The translations under genes and the position numbers were made by a program. Positions 8,910 through 17,176 of a DNA stretch of 64,000 nucleotides are shown one piece after another (the stretch's first letter is position 1; each line of letters begins with the position of its first letter). The notes under the pieces were generated by a model. It had not been told where the DNA came from. It searched no databases and worked only from the letters and a program-made list of their open reading frames with translations. The DNA is from Candidatus Palauibacter poriticola. GTDB taxonomy: Bacteria > Gemmatimonadota > Gemmatimonadetes > Palauibacterales > Palauibacteraceae. Location of the stretch: positions 1-64,000 of the forward strand of contig JAAXHJ010000011.1 in NCBI GenBank assembly GCA_012270965.1. The letters are read 5' to 3'.

Positions 8910-9023
8910 CGTCCGCACCTCCCCGCTCGCCGGGGCGCGTTCCTCTCGCTCATCGCCCGCACCTCCCCGCTCGCCGCGGGCGCATTCTCCTCACTCATCG
9001 CCCGCACCTCCCCGCTGGCCGGG
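8893..9023. repeat. Three tandem copies of a ribosome-binding-site/start-codon cassette
   Basis: Three roughly 43-47 base copies lie at the sigma/anti-sigma junction. On the minus strand each contains GCGGGGAGGTGCGG, then ATGAG(C/T)GAG. The first copy overlaps the end and stop of the sigma gene; the third is the actual start of the anti-sigma gene. The second could start a 30-residue peptide. Confidence 0.75.
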
Positions 9024-9593
9024 TCCCGCCCCCGCCGTTTCGATCTCGCGCGCGAGAGACCGCCGCGCCCGATAGAGACGCGACATCACGGTGCCGATGG
9101 GAATTCCCAGTAACTCGGCGATCTCCCGGTAACGCAGCTCCTCGAACTCTCGCAGGACGAGCGTCTCGCGCTCCCGCTCGGGCAGACGTTCGATGGCCGA
9201 ACCGACCTGTTCGCGCAACTCGGCGCGCTCCATCGCCTGATCGGGGCCGAGAGGGCGCCTGCCCATCGTCGTATCCGTAAGCCAACTGCCCGCCTTCTCG
9301 AGTTTCAGCCGGCGCGACCGCTGGTCCCGCGTATGGTTGAAGCAGAGCCGTCGGATGATCTGGTACAGCCAGGGGAAGAAGGGACGTTCGGGGTCGATCC
9401 TGGCCCGCGCGCGGAACGCCCTCGCGAAGGCCTCCTGGGAGAGGTCGAGGGCATCGTCGTGGTTCCCGACGAGGCCGAGTGCGGTATAGTAGGCGCGCTG
9501 CATGTATCGTGAGACGAGTTCGCCGAAGGCCGCACGCTCGCCTCGCTGCGCGCGAAGAACGAGCATGCGGTCGGTTGCCTCCGAGCTGTTCAA
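8991..9593 (-). CDS. ECF-type RNA polymerase sigma factor
   Basis: About 200 residues. Region 2 (AAFGELVSRYMQRAYYTAL, then DDALDLSQEAFARAF and FFPWLYQIIRRLCFNHTRD) and region 4 (LPERERETLVLREFEELRYR, then GIPIGTVMSRLYRARRSL) are both complete, as in RpoE-like ECF factors. No ATG fits; TTG at 9593 gives the usual short lead before region 2, while ATG 9566 would cut into it. It heads the operon that runs through the anti-sigma-like protein to transporters and hydrolases, so it probably controls that operon. The inducing signal is not visible. Confidence 0.9.
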   Translation of the reverse strand: MNSSEATDRMLVLRAQRGERAAFGELVSRYMQRAYYTALGLVGNHDDALDLSQEAFARAFRARARIDPERPFFPWLYQIIRRLCFNHTRDQRSRRLKLEKAGSWLTDTTMGRRPLGPDQAMERAELREQVGSAIERLPERERETLVLREFEELRYREIAELLGIPIGTVMSRLYRARRSLAREIETAGAGPGQRGGAGDE

Positions 9594-9706
9594 TGATGGC
9601 TCCCATGGTCGCGGGCACCGGTGTGGACCTGTGGTGATTGTTCGCTACGCGAGGGTTACACGAAGCCGCGAGGTTTATTTCGCGGATCAAGGAATCGAGA
9701 CACAGG

Positions 9707-10141
9707 ATGGACGAGTTCCCCGCCAGAGCAACCCTGCAACCCGAAATCGTTCCCTCGCGCTGGATGCTCATCCGCGACGTGGCCGTGTTTCAGTTGAAGC
9801 TGGTCCTCGATGGGTTGAGAGACGCGTTGCTGGTGCCGATCTCGCTCTTCGTCGCCCTCCTCGACGTACTCGGCGTCGGGCCCCGCGCGGGCTGGCAGTT
9901 CTACGCGCTGCTGGAGTGGGGGCGGCGGACGGAGTACTGGATCAACCTCTTCGGCGCCACCGACCACGTCCGCCCCCTGACGACGCCTCCGCGGCCCGGG
10001 GTCGATGCGCTCGTCGACCGTCTGGAGCGGCTGGCGGTGCAGGAGTACGAGAGGGGCGGGATCACGGCCACAACGAAGGATGCCGTGGACCGTGCCCTCG
10101 AAGGCCTTGGCAAGACCCCGCTTCGGCGCCGAGAGTGGTGA
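9707..10141 (+). CDS. Conserved hypothetical protein with amphipathic/hydrophobic helix
   Basis: 144 residues from ATG 9707; a longer frame opens at 9638. A hydrophobic stretch (LLVPISLFVALLDVLGVG) sits in the N-terminal third. The remainder is soluble (WQFYALLEWGRRTEYWINLF, then VDRLERLAVQEYERG). No family is recognised. It lies alone between the divergent sigma operon and the convergent end of the his operon. Confidence 0.5.
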   Translation: MDEFPARATLQPEIVPSRWMLIRDVAVFQLKLVLDGLRDALLVPISLFVALLDVLGVGPRAGWQFYALLEWGRRTEYWINLFGATDHVRPLTTPPRPGVDALVDRLERLAVQEYERGGITATTKDAVDRALEGLGKTPLRRREW

Positions 10142-10227
10142 AGCGCAGCGTTCAGGCGAGATGCAGCGCCGCTCGAACGCAGCGGGGCTCTCTTCGCGGC
10201 CTACTACCGCCGTACGAGGCGCGGACC

Positions 10228-12873
10228 TTACGAGGCGCGGATCTTCCAAGGGCGATCTGTCGGGTCCGTCGCCGTGAGCCGGAGTTCCGCCGAACGCGCG
10301 TGCGCTTCCAGTCCCTCCAGTCGGGCGAGCGCGGCGCTGTCCCGCAGCAGGTCCTCGTAGGCGTCGTCCGCGCACGACAGCGACAGCCACGTCGGCCGGC
10401 GCAGGAACGAGAACACCGAGAGTCCCGAGTCGAACGCCGCGGCGCCCGATGTGGGAAGGGTGTGGTTCGGTCCCGCTCCGTAGTCGCTGGCCGCCTCGGG
10501 CGTGGCCGCCCCTAGGAAGAGCGATCCGTAGCGGTGGAGGCGGGGAGCCAGCGACTCGGCTAGTTCGCCGTGCAGGTGCAGGTGCTCCGGCGCCACGGCG
10601 TCGGAGATGGCGGCGGCCTCGTCGCGGCTGGACGCGAGGAGGGCGCCGCCGGCCGCCAGGGCGCGGCGCGCGATCGGCGCGGTCGGTAGCGCGGCCAACT
10701 GCCGCTCGGCCTCGTCGCGGACGGCCTCGACGGTCGCTTCGTCGAAGGCGCACAACAGCGGGACGGCGTCGGGGTCGTGCTCGGCCTGGGCGAGCAGATC
10801 GGCCGCGACGCGGGACGGTGCCGCATCCGGCGAGGCGACGACGAGCAGCTCGGAAGGGCCGGCGATGGTGTCGAGGCCGACCCGGCCGTAGAGGAGACGC
10901 TTGGCTGCGGTGACAAACCGGTTGCCCGGCCCCACGATCTTCTCGCAGCGGGAGACGCCGCCGACGCCGAAGGCGAGCGCGCCGATCGCCTGCGCGCCGC
11001 CGGTGGCGAGCAGGCCGTCCGCGCCGCCGATGAACGCCGCGGCCTGGACCGCCGCCGTCGGGCGCGGCGATGCGGCCCACAGCCCGCCCACGCCCGCCAC
11101 CCTCGCGGGGATGGTGGTCATGAGCACCGAGGACGGGAGCGGGAAGCGGCCTCCGGGCGCGTAACATCCGGCCGTCTCGACGGGTACGAGGCGATGCCCG
11201 CCGCGTCCGCCCGCGATCGGCGTCTCGAGGTCGGTCGCGGATGCCCGCTGGGCCTCCGCGAAGGCGCGGATCCGGTCTGCCGCGCGGCGCAGCAGCGCAC
11301 GGTCGCCGGGGGGGAGCGCCTCCGTAGCGCGCCCGAGAGCCGAGCGGTCGAGGAGCAGGTCGTCGTCCGGCTCAAGGTCGCCGAGCCGCTCGGCATGTTC
11401 GCGCAGCGCCGGCTCTCCGCGCCGCTCGACATCGTCGAGGATCGTCCCCGCGACCTCGAGGGTCGCCGGATCGAGGGCCGGCGAGCGCACCGCCCGCACC
11501 GCCTCCTCGACGCCGATCGGCGGCAGGATCCCGCCCGCCGGAGCGGCGGCGGGTGCCCGAGCCGTCCGACCGGTCGGCCCTCCCGGCGGACTCGGAACCC
11601 GCCGGCGCACCTTGAGGGCGCGCCGTTCAAGTTCATGACGTACGTCTTCGAGGGAGCCGCCGGCCTTCACGAGCCGCGTGAGGGCGAAGTAATGCAGGTC
11701 CGCGAACTCCGCCACCGCGTCCGCCTTCGATCCTGCTTCCGCCAGTTCCCGCGCCTCCTCGACGAGCTTCCCCCGCAACAGCTCCGGATCCCCGGCGAGC
11801 CGCGTGGTCAACGAGCCCGGCTGCGGGTCGGCGAGTCGCGCGCGGACGCGCGTCTCGAGGCCGGACAGGCCCATGCCGGACGAGGATGTCGGTTTCGCCG
11901 ACATCCGGGACGGCGCGGCGTCGAAACAGGTCCGGGCGCCCGTGTGACAGAAGCCGGTCCCGTGCTGCCGCACCGTGAAGCGCAGCGTGTCGCGGTCACA
12001 GTCCACGGCCACGCGGACGAGCTCCTGCGTGGCGCCGGACGTCTCGCCTTTCCTCCACAGCCCCCGCGAGCGGCTCTGATAGACGCCGCGCCGTTCCCCG
12101 ACGGCCGCGCGCAGGCTCTCCGCGCTCGACCACGCGAGCCCGAGCGCCCGGCCGGCCGTGTCCTCGACCAGCGTCGCCCACAACCCGTCGGCCCGGTCGG
12201 ACCTCAGCGGAGCCGAGATGGCGTCGGCCAGATCCATGCGCCCGCTGTAGATCGCCATCCCCACCTGCGCGTCCGCACCCATACGGTCCAGTGCCGCAAT
12301 CTCCGAAACCGCGCGGACGCCACCCGCCACCGTCACCCTTGCGGATCCCGCGGCTTCGACGAGGGCGGCGACGCGATCCAGCGGGATCCCGCCCAGCGTG
12401 CCCTCGACCTCTACGAAGGTGATCAGATAGCCGTCCACAAGACCGTCGAGTTCCTCCAGCCGCCCGATGACGTCGCGCCCCGTCCCGCGCCGCCAACCTT
12501 CGACGACGACCTCGCCATCGCGTGCGTCGAGCGCCGCGATGACGCGTTCCGGGGGGAGTCCGCCCAGGATCTCCGGATGCGCCGCCGTGCCCAGGATCAC
12601 CCGCCGCGCCCCCGCGTCGAGCCAGTCGAGCGCCGCCTCGCGGGAGCGAATGCCGCCGCCTACCCGACACGCCGCGAGCGGGAGCAGCTCCCGGATGAGG
12701 GCGGCGTTGTCTCCGCGCCCGAGCGCCGCGTCGAGGTCGATGATCGCGACTTCCCCCGCGACGGCGAACCTCTCGGCCAGCGGCCGTGGGTCGCCGGCAT
12801 CGATTTCAAGCGTGGAGCCCTGCCGGAGCTGGACGGCCCGGCCACCCATCAGGTCGATGGATGGGATGATCAT
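10228..12873 (-). CDS. hisA-hisIE-hisD: HisA-HisI-HisE-HisD fusion, four-domain histidine biosynthesis enzyme
   Basis: 881 residues from ATG 12873, which overlaps the hisF stop (ATGA). Residues 1-222 are HisA ([11 protein letters not shown] with catalytic Asp7, ALDARDG with Asp116, TVAGGVR). Residues 223-320 are HisI ([16 protein letters not shown], metal Asps and Cys in [16 protein letters not shown]). Residues 335-430 are HisE ([20 protein letters not shown]). Residues 448-881 are HisD ([34 protein letters not shown] with Glu763/His764, [10 protein letters not shown], zinc Asp797 and His858). A Pro/Ala-rich linker joins HisE to HisD. No stop or frame change is seen at any junction. It would catalyse steps 2-4 and the last two steps of the pathway. 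HisI-HisE-HisD fusion is known from fungal HIS4; a HisA head on it is not known to me. The usual 'RDGT' loop of HisA is EVEGT here. Confidence 0.93.
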   Translation of the reverse strand: MIIPSIDLMGGRAVQLRQGSTLEIDAGDPRPLAERFAVAGEVAIIDLDAALGRGDNAALIRELLPLAACRVGGGIRSREAALDWLDAGARRVILGTAAHPEILGGLPPERVIAALDARDGEVVVEGWRRGTGRDVIGRLEELDGLVDGYLITFVEVEGTLGGIPLDRVAALVEAAGSARVTVAGGVRAVSEIAALDRMGADAQVGMAIYSGRMDLADAISAPLRSDRADGLWATLVEDTAGRALGLAWSSAESLRAAVGERRGVYQSRSRGLWRKGETSGATQELVRVAVDCDRDTLRFTVRQHGTGFCHTGARTCFDAAPSRMSAKPTSSSGMGLSGLETRVRARLADPQPGSLTTRLAGDPELLRGKLVEEARELAEAGSKADAVAEFADLHYFALTRLVKAGGSLEDVRHELERRALKVRRRVPSPPGGPTGRTARAPAAAPAGGILPPIGVEEAVRAVRSPALDPATLEVAGTILDDVERRGEPALREHAERLGDLEPDDDLLLDRSALGRATEALPPGDRALLRRAADRIRAFAEAQRASATDLETPIAGGRGGHRLVPVETAGCYAPGGRFPLPSSVLMTTIPARVAGVGGLWAASPRPTAAVQAAAFIGGADGLLATGGAQAIGALAFGVGGVSRCEKIVGPGNRFVTAAKRLLYGRVGLDTIAGPSELLVVASPDAAPSRVAADLLAQAEHDPDAVPLLCAFDEATVEAVRDEAERQLAALPTAPIARRALAAGGALLASSRDEAAAISDAVAPEHLHLHGELAESLAPRLHRYGSLFLGAATPEAASDYGAGPNHTLPTSGAAAFDSGLSVFSFLRRPTWLSLSCADDAYEDLLRDSAALARLEGLEAHARSAELRLTATDPTDRPWKIRAS

Positions 12874-13637
12874 CGGCGTACCGCGACCCCGAGCTGCTGC
12901 AGCCGATCCTTGAGTCTGCCGATCGACCAGTCGCCCTGATGGAAGATCGATGCCGCGAGGACCGCGTCGGCTCCGGCCTCGATCGCCGCGCACATGTGAC
13001 CCGCATGGGCTCCCCCGCCGGAAGCCACGATCGGCACCGGCACGGCCTCGCGGATCGTTTCGATCAGCGCCAGATCGTAACCGCTCCGCGTACCGTCGCG
13101 GTCGAAGCTCGTGAGGAGGATCTCACCCGCGCCGAGTTCCGCCGCGCGGCGACTCCAATCCGCGGCGTCGAGACCCGCGAGTCGCTTACCCGAGTGCGTC
13201 AAGACCCCGAAGCCGCTTGGACACGCCTCGTCCGACACCGCGCCGGCGTCCAGCGCCAGGACGGCGCACTGGGCCCCGAACCGGGTCGCGATCTCCGACA
13301 GGAGTTCCGGCCGCTCGACCGCCGCGGTGTTCACGGCGACCCGGTCCGCCCCCGCCTCCAGCAGCGCGCCCGCGTCTTCCGCCGTCCGCACGCCGCCGCC
13401 GACCGTCAGCGGAATCGAGATCTCGTCGCGCACCCGGCCCACCGTTTCGAACCGGGCCACTCTCCCCTCCGCCGTGGCCGAGACATCGAGGATCACGATT
13501 TCGTCCGCCCCCTCGCGCTCGTAGCGCCGAGCGAGCCGGGCGGGGTCGCCCTGGTCCTCGAGGTTGTCGAAGCGGACGCCCTTCACGACCCTGCCGTCCC
13601 TCACGTCCAGGCACGGAATAACCCGAACGTTCAGCAT
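12870..13637 (-). CDS. hisF: Imidazole glycerol phosphate synthase cyclase subunit
   Basis: 255 residues, usual length. It is a (beta/alpha)8 barrel with both catalytic aspartates, Asp11 ([11 protein letters not shown]) and Asp130 (AVLALDAG), and phosphate-binding loops ([19 protein letters not shown]). With HisH-derived ammonia it converts PRFAR to IGP and AICAR. It overlaps hisH by seven bases and the fusion gene by four, so HisH, HisF and the fusion are translated in order. Confidence 0.97.
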   Translation of the reverse strand: MLNVRVIPCLDVRDGRVVKGVRFDNLEDQGDPARLARRYEREGADEIVILDVSATAEGRVARFETVGRVRDEISIPLTVGGGVRTAEDAGALLEAGADRVAVNTAAVERPELLSEIATRFGAQCAVLALDAGAVSDEACPSGFGVLTHSGKRLAGLDAADWSRRAAELGAGEILLTSFDRDGTRSGYDLALIETIREAVPVPIVASGGGAHAGHMCAAIEAGADAVLAASIFHQGDWSIGRLKDRLQQLGVAVRR

Positions 13638-14314
13638 GCCGCCACGAGCGTGGACCGTGGCGCGCGCCGTTCGAACGCGGCTGCCGCGCCCGGCGATTGT
13701 TCGAGCCAGCGCTTCAAAAGACCCGCGCCGACCTTCCCCGACAACTCCGGGTGGAACTGGCAGGCGAGGACTCCGCCGCGCTCCAGCCCCGCCACGAAGC
13801 GGCTCCCGTGCCGCCCCATCGCGGCGGTCCAGCCCGCGGGACCGGCCTCAAGCCCGTAGGAGTTGGCGAAGTAGACGACGGACGACCTCAGGAACGTGGC
13901 CCCGGCCGGAGCTGCGACGCGGTTCCAGCCCAACTGGGGAAGACGGCGGCTCTCCGCCAGCCGGACCACGCGGCCCGGTACGCACCCAAGCCCGGCGGTG
14001 TCCGGAGCTTCCTCGCTCTCCTCGCACAGGAGTTGAAGTCCGAGACAGATGGCGAGCGTCGGCCGCCCCTCCTCGACGCGCCGGCGGACGGCCGCCCCCC
14101 ATCCACGCCGGCGAAGCTCCGCCATGCCCCCGGCGAACGACCCCACGCCCGGGAGGACGACGTAGGCGGCGCTCGAAATGCCGGCTGCGGAGTCCAGCAG
14201 CCGCGGGGTTTTCCCCAACCGCCGGAAAGCGGCCGCCACCGCCTCGAGGTTTGCCACGCCCGTCGGAACGATCCCCACATCGTCCGGGCCCGTTGCCACC
14301 CGCGCGGCGCTCAT
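13631..14314 (-). CDS. hisH: Imidazole glycerol phosphate synthase glutaminase subunit
   Basis: 227 residues. A class I glutamine amidotransferase with nucleophile Cys90 (TLAICLGLQLL), catalytic His188 and Glu190 (ACQFHPE) and the oxyanion segment VLPGVGSF. It hydrolyses glutamine and channels ammonia to HisF. Its ATG overlaps the hisB stop (ATGA) and its stop overlaps the start of hisF. A C-terminal tail of about 20 residues after the last helix is longer than usual. Confidence 0.95.
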   Translation of the reverse strand: MSAARVATGPDDVGIVPTGVANLEAVAAAFRRLGKTPRLLDSAAGISSAAYVVLPGVGSFAGGMAELRRRGWGAAVRRRVEEGRPTLAICLGLQLLCEESEEAPDTAGLGCVPGRVVRLAESRRLPQLGWNRVAAPAGATFLRSSVVYFANSYGLEAGPAGWTAAMGRHGSRFVAGLERGGVLACQFHPELSGKVGAGLLKRWLEQSPGAAAAFERRAPRSTLVAAC

Positions 14315-15000
14315 CGAGACACCCCCTCGAGTGCCCCGGCCGCCGAGTCCTCCTCCACGTCCGCGGCGGGCAACTCGCTTGCTCCGAGAACCCCCTTCGT
14401 ACTCGGGACTCCCGCGGCTGAGCGCTCCGCCACCGCCTCGGCGAGGGCGAGACCGAACGCCTTGAAGCCGGCCTCCGCGCGATGGTGGTCGTTCTCGCCG
14501 CGGATGACATCCAGGTGAAGCGTCATGCCTCCCGCCGTCGCCAGCGAGGCGAAGAAATGAGTGAGGTTCTCCGTTGCGACGGTCCCCAGCATCTCGCGCC
14601 GGAGGCCGAGATCCACCTTGGCGAAGGGGCGCCCGGAGAGGTCCACGACCGCCCGGGCAAGCGCCTCATCGAGGGGCGCGTAGGCGTGCCCGAAGCGGCG
14701 AATCCCCCGCCGGTCCCCGAGCGCGTCGCGGATGACCGACCCGACGACGAGTCCGCAGTCTTCCACCGTGTGGTGATCGTCGATGTCGATGTCGCCCCGA
14801 GCGCGCAGATCCAGCGTCATGCCGCCGTGAAAGACGGCGGCGCCGAGCATGTGATCGAGAAACGCCAGCCCCGTATCGACGCGACTGCGTCCCCGGCTGT
14901 CCAGCTCCAGCCGAGCTTCGATGCGGGTCTCGAGCGTCCGCCGGGACCGTTCTCCCACCCGCCCGGTGGCGGGACGACTCTCTCCGGAGTTCGCGTTCAT
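14311..15000 (-). CDS. hisB: Imidazoleglycerol-phosphate dehydratase
   Basis: 229 residues from ATG 15000, chosen because AAGGAG lies six bases upstream; an upstream start at 15027 would overlap hisC. Duplicated metal-binding motifs are seen: FLDHMLGAAVFHGG with DDHHTVEDCG, and the C-terminal ENDHHRAEAGFKAFG. This is the monofunctional dehydratase type with no histidinol-phosphatase domain. No separate histidinol phosphatase lies in the operon, so that step must be encoded elsewhere. An acidic tail of about 25 residues follows the normal family end (STKGVL). Confidence 0.96.
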   Translation of the reverse strand: MNANSGESRPATGRVGERSRRTLETRIEARLELDSRGRSRVDTGLAFLDHMLGAAVFHGGMTLDLRARGDIDIDDHHTVEDCGLVVGSVIRDALGDRRGIRRFGHAYAPLDEALARAVVDLSGRPFAKVDLGLRREMLGTVATENLTHFFASLATAGGMTLHLDVIRGENDHHRAEAGFKAFGLALAEAVAERSAAGVPSTKGVLGASELPAADVEEDSAAGALEGVSR

Positions 15001-15010
15001 GGAATCTCCT

Positions 15011-16027
15011 TCACGAGATGTGTCCAAACGTCGTGTCGAGCACGCGGAGGAGGTGGCAGAACGTCGCCTCGTCCCCCGGAAGCGTGATCCGGACCAGGTC
15101 CGGCAGGTTCGGATAGCGTCGGATCGCGATGCCCCGTTGCCGAACGCCGCGGTACAGGGCGGCGGCCCGGTCGGTGGAGGCGAGCACGAAGTTCGCCTGC
15201 GACTCGAAGGGCTCCGCCCCCGACGCGCGCAGTGCCGAGACGAGCCTCTCGCGCTCGCGGCGCACGGCGGCGACGTACGTCGAGGTGACCGGGTCTCCCA
15301 ACGCCAGCGCCTGTTCCGCCAACCAGATGGAGGGGGCCGAGAGAGGGAAGGGCGCCCCGCCGGCCCGGAGGTCCGCGACCGCCGCGCGCGGACCCAGTAC
15401 GAAACCCACGCGAAGCCCGGCGAGACCCCAGGCCTTGGACAGCGTCCGTACGACGAGGACGTTGTCGCGCCGCAGCAGTTCCGGTGTCGGATCGCGGTCG
15501 GCGAACTCGACGTAAGCGAGATCCGCGAGCAACACCGCGTCGTCCGGCAGCCGGTCGGAGATCTCCAACAGCCGGCGGGCCGGGGCGACTTGGCCGCTGG
15601 GGTTGTGTGGCGACACGACGGCGACGAGTCCCGTCCGCTCGCTCAGCAGGTCGAGCGTGCGCGCGAGAGGCGCCGGATCGTCAAGCGTGCGGATGGCCCG
15701 GACGCGACCGCCCGCGAGCGACGCGAAGGCCGGGATCATCTCAAACGTGGGATTCACGGTGATCAGTTCCCGTCCCCCGGTGAGATAGCGGCGACACACG
15801 CGGTCGATCGCGTCATCCGCTCCCGCCGTGGCCAGGACGCGACCGGCGTCCAAGTCCCAGGCGGCGCCGAACGACTCCTCCAGACCGGCCGCCTCCGGAT
15901 ACCGCGCCAGGGCGCTTTCCGGTACGCGCGAGAGGAGACGGACGAGTTCCGGCGCCGGAAACAGGCGCTCGTTGTGATCGAGCCGAAGCCGTTCGCCGGG
16001 CGGTGCGGCCACCGTCAGCCCGCTCAT
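15011..16027 (-). CDS. hisC: Histidinol-phosphate aminotransferase
   Basis: 338 residues, slightly short for the family. A fold-type I PLP enzyme: RLDHNERLF at the N-terminus, SPHNPSGQ binding the cofactor, and PLP-lysine Lys198 in VVRTLSKAWGLAGLRVG. It converts imidazole acetol phosphate plus glutamate to histidinol phosphate. The ATG overlaps the hisG stop (ATGA at 16024-16027); hisB follows after ten bases. Confidence 0.95.
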   Translation of the reverse strand: MSGLTVAAPPGERLRLDHNERLFPAPELVRLLSRVPESALARYPEAAGLEESFGAAWDLDAGRVLATAGADDAIDRVCRRYLTGGRELITVNPTFEMIPAFASLAGGRVRAIRTLDDPAPLARTLDLLSERTGLVAVVSPHNPSGQVAPARRLLEISDRLPDDAVLLADLAYVEFADRDPTPELLRRDNVLVVRTLSKAWGLAGLRVGFVLGPRAAVADLRAGGAPFPLSAPSIWLAEQALALGDPVTSTYVAAVRRERERLVSALRASGAEPFESQANFVLASTDRAAALYRGVRQRGIAIRRYPNLPDLVRITLPGDEATFCHLLRVLDTTFGHIS

Positions 16028-16890
16028 GCGACGATCTGTCCCGGCGTCGTCACGACGAGATCCGTACCACCGCGCGCCTTCACCCGCGGGATCAGGCCCG
16101 GCAGAGCCTCGCGCAGCACGGCGACCCGGATGGCGTAGCCCTCTTCGCCGTGCAGACGCGACACCGTCGGTTTGCGCATGCAGGGGAGCACGGCCACCAG
16201 ATCATCCAGCCGCAAGGCGTCCACGTTGACTTCAAGCATGACCCGCTGCCGGGCTTCCACGACCGACTTCAGCACCACGACCAGGTCCTCGATACGCTCG
16301 CGGTGCCGCGGATCCTCGAGCGCCCGCGGGTTCGCGTAGAGGCGCGTCGATGAGGTCATGAGTTCGTCGACGACCTCGAGCCCGTTGGCGTCGAGCGTCG
16401 CACCCGTCGCGCTGTTGTCGACGATCACGTCGGCGTCCTCCGGCGGGAACACCTCCGTCGCGCCGTACGACCGCACGAGCGTCGCGTCGAGTCCCCGATC
16501 ATCGATCCAGCGCGAGGAGAGCCGCGCGTATTCGGACGCCACCGTGAGGCGGCGGCCGGCGGCGCGCAGTCCCGCCCGGGCGAGTTGCGCGGGGGCGGCG
16601 GCCACGACGCGCACCGGGTCGAGTCCCGTGTCAAGAAGCTCGACCAACGATCCGTTCAGTTCCGCCACCCAGTCGGCCCCCGCGAATCCCAGGTCGCGAG
16701 ATCCCGCATGCAGCATCTCCACGACGTTCTGCGGCTTGAGCAACTTGGCGCCGAGGCCCGGGATCGAGATGACCGGGCGGTAGCGGCGTTCCCCGAGATC
16801 CACGCGCACGCCGGCGGCGGTCAGCAGTTCGAGTACGCCGGACTGCATCCGCCCCTTGGGCAGAGCGAGTCTTGTCGTTTCGTGGGTCAT
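16024..16890 (-). CDS. hisG: ATP phosphoribosyltransferase, long form
   Basis: 288 residues from ATG 16890 (MTHETTRLALPKGRM). The catalytic domain includes RLALPKGRMQSG, FAGADWVAEL and the PRPP-binding loop DVIVDNSATGATLDANGL. A C-terminal ACT-like regulatory domain (about 210-288, ending in DLVVTTPGQIV) makes it the hexameric long form that is inhibited by histidine and needs no HisZ. It catalyses the first committed step. The first gene of the operon, it lies 42 bases downstream of the attenuator terminator. Confidence 0.95.
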   Translation of the reverse strand: MTHETTRLALPKGRMQSGVLELLTAAGVRVDLGERRYRPVISIPGLGAKLLKPQNVVEMLHAGSRDLGFAGADWVAELNGSLVELLDTGLDPVRVVAAAPAQLARAGLRAAGRRLTVASEYARLSSRWIDDRGLDATLVRSYGATEVFPPEDADVIVDNSATGATLDANGLEVVDELMTSSTRLYANPRALEDPRHRERIEDLVVVLKSVVEARQRVMLEVNVDALRLDDLVAVLPCMRKPTVSRLHGEEGYAIRVAVLREALPGLIPRVKARGGTDLVVTTPGQIVA

Positions 16891-16931
16891 GTCCTGGGCT
16901 CGGTAGGCCGACGCCGGGGGGGGGCCGCAAC

Positions 16932-16958
16932 AAAAAAGCCGGCCCACCCCGGGCCGGC
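16932..16958 (-). terminator. Intrinsic terminator of the his attenuator
   Basis: On the minus strand GCCGGCCC, a five-base loop, and GGGCCGGC form an eight-pair GC stem at 16958-16938, followed directly by six T residues (16937-16932). It lies 41 bases after the leader-peptide stop and 42 bases before hisG. This is the expected place for the conditional terminator of a histidine attenuation system. GGCCGG at 17008-17003, inside the leader gene, is complementary to CCGGCC in the first arm and could form an antiterminator. Confidence 0.88.
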
Positions 16959-16999
16959 ATCGATCGTTCGCAACCTCTGTCCTGGATACGGCTAGACGA

Positions 17000-17062
17000 T
17001 CACCGGCCTCCGCGCACGCGGTGGTAATAGTGGTGGCCAAAATACGGATGGGTGTTCGTCAT
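17000..17062 (-). CDS. hisL: Histidine operon leader peptide
   Basis: A 20-codon frame (ATG 17062 to TGA 17000) upstream of hisG. It begins MTNTHPYFGHHYYH, so four of its first fourteen codons are His (CAT, CAC, CAC, CAC), mixed with Tyr. It is followed by a GC-rich terminator hairpin with a T run. By analogy with the enterobacterial hisL system, ribosome stalling at the His codons under histidine limitation should prevent terminator formation. No clear ribosome-binding site precedes the ATG, and the putative promoter would start transcription near it, so the leader may be translated leaderless. Confidence 0.88.
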   Translation of the reverse strand: MTNTHPYFGHHYYHRVRGGR

Positions 17063-17069
17063 GGCGCGG

Positions 17070-17098
17070 AGGATCGCATCGCGCCGTTAGCTTGTCAA
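17070..17098 (-). promoter_or_regulatory. Putative promoter of the his operon
   Basis: TTGACA at 17098-17093 is a perfect -35 box. Seventeen bases on lies GATCCT (17075-17070), a poor -10 match. If used, transcription would start at about the leader ATG (17062). The same TTGACA plus 17 plus GATCC arrangement recurs before the antitoxin-like gene at 48939. Confidence 0.5.
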
Positions 17099-17176
17099 GC
17101 CGGCGACCCGGCGGGGGTCCCGCGGCGTTGACCGGCCCCGTCCCAGGAGCGCCACCACCTCAACCCCGGGGAAACC

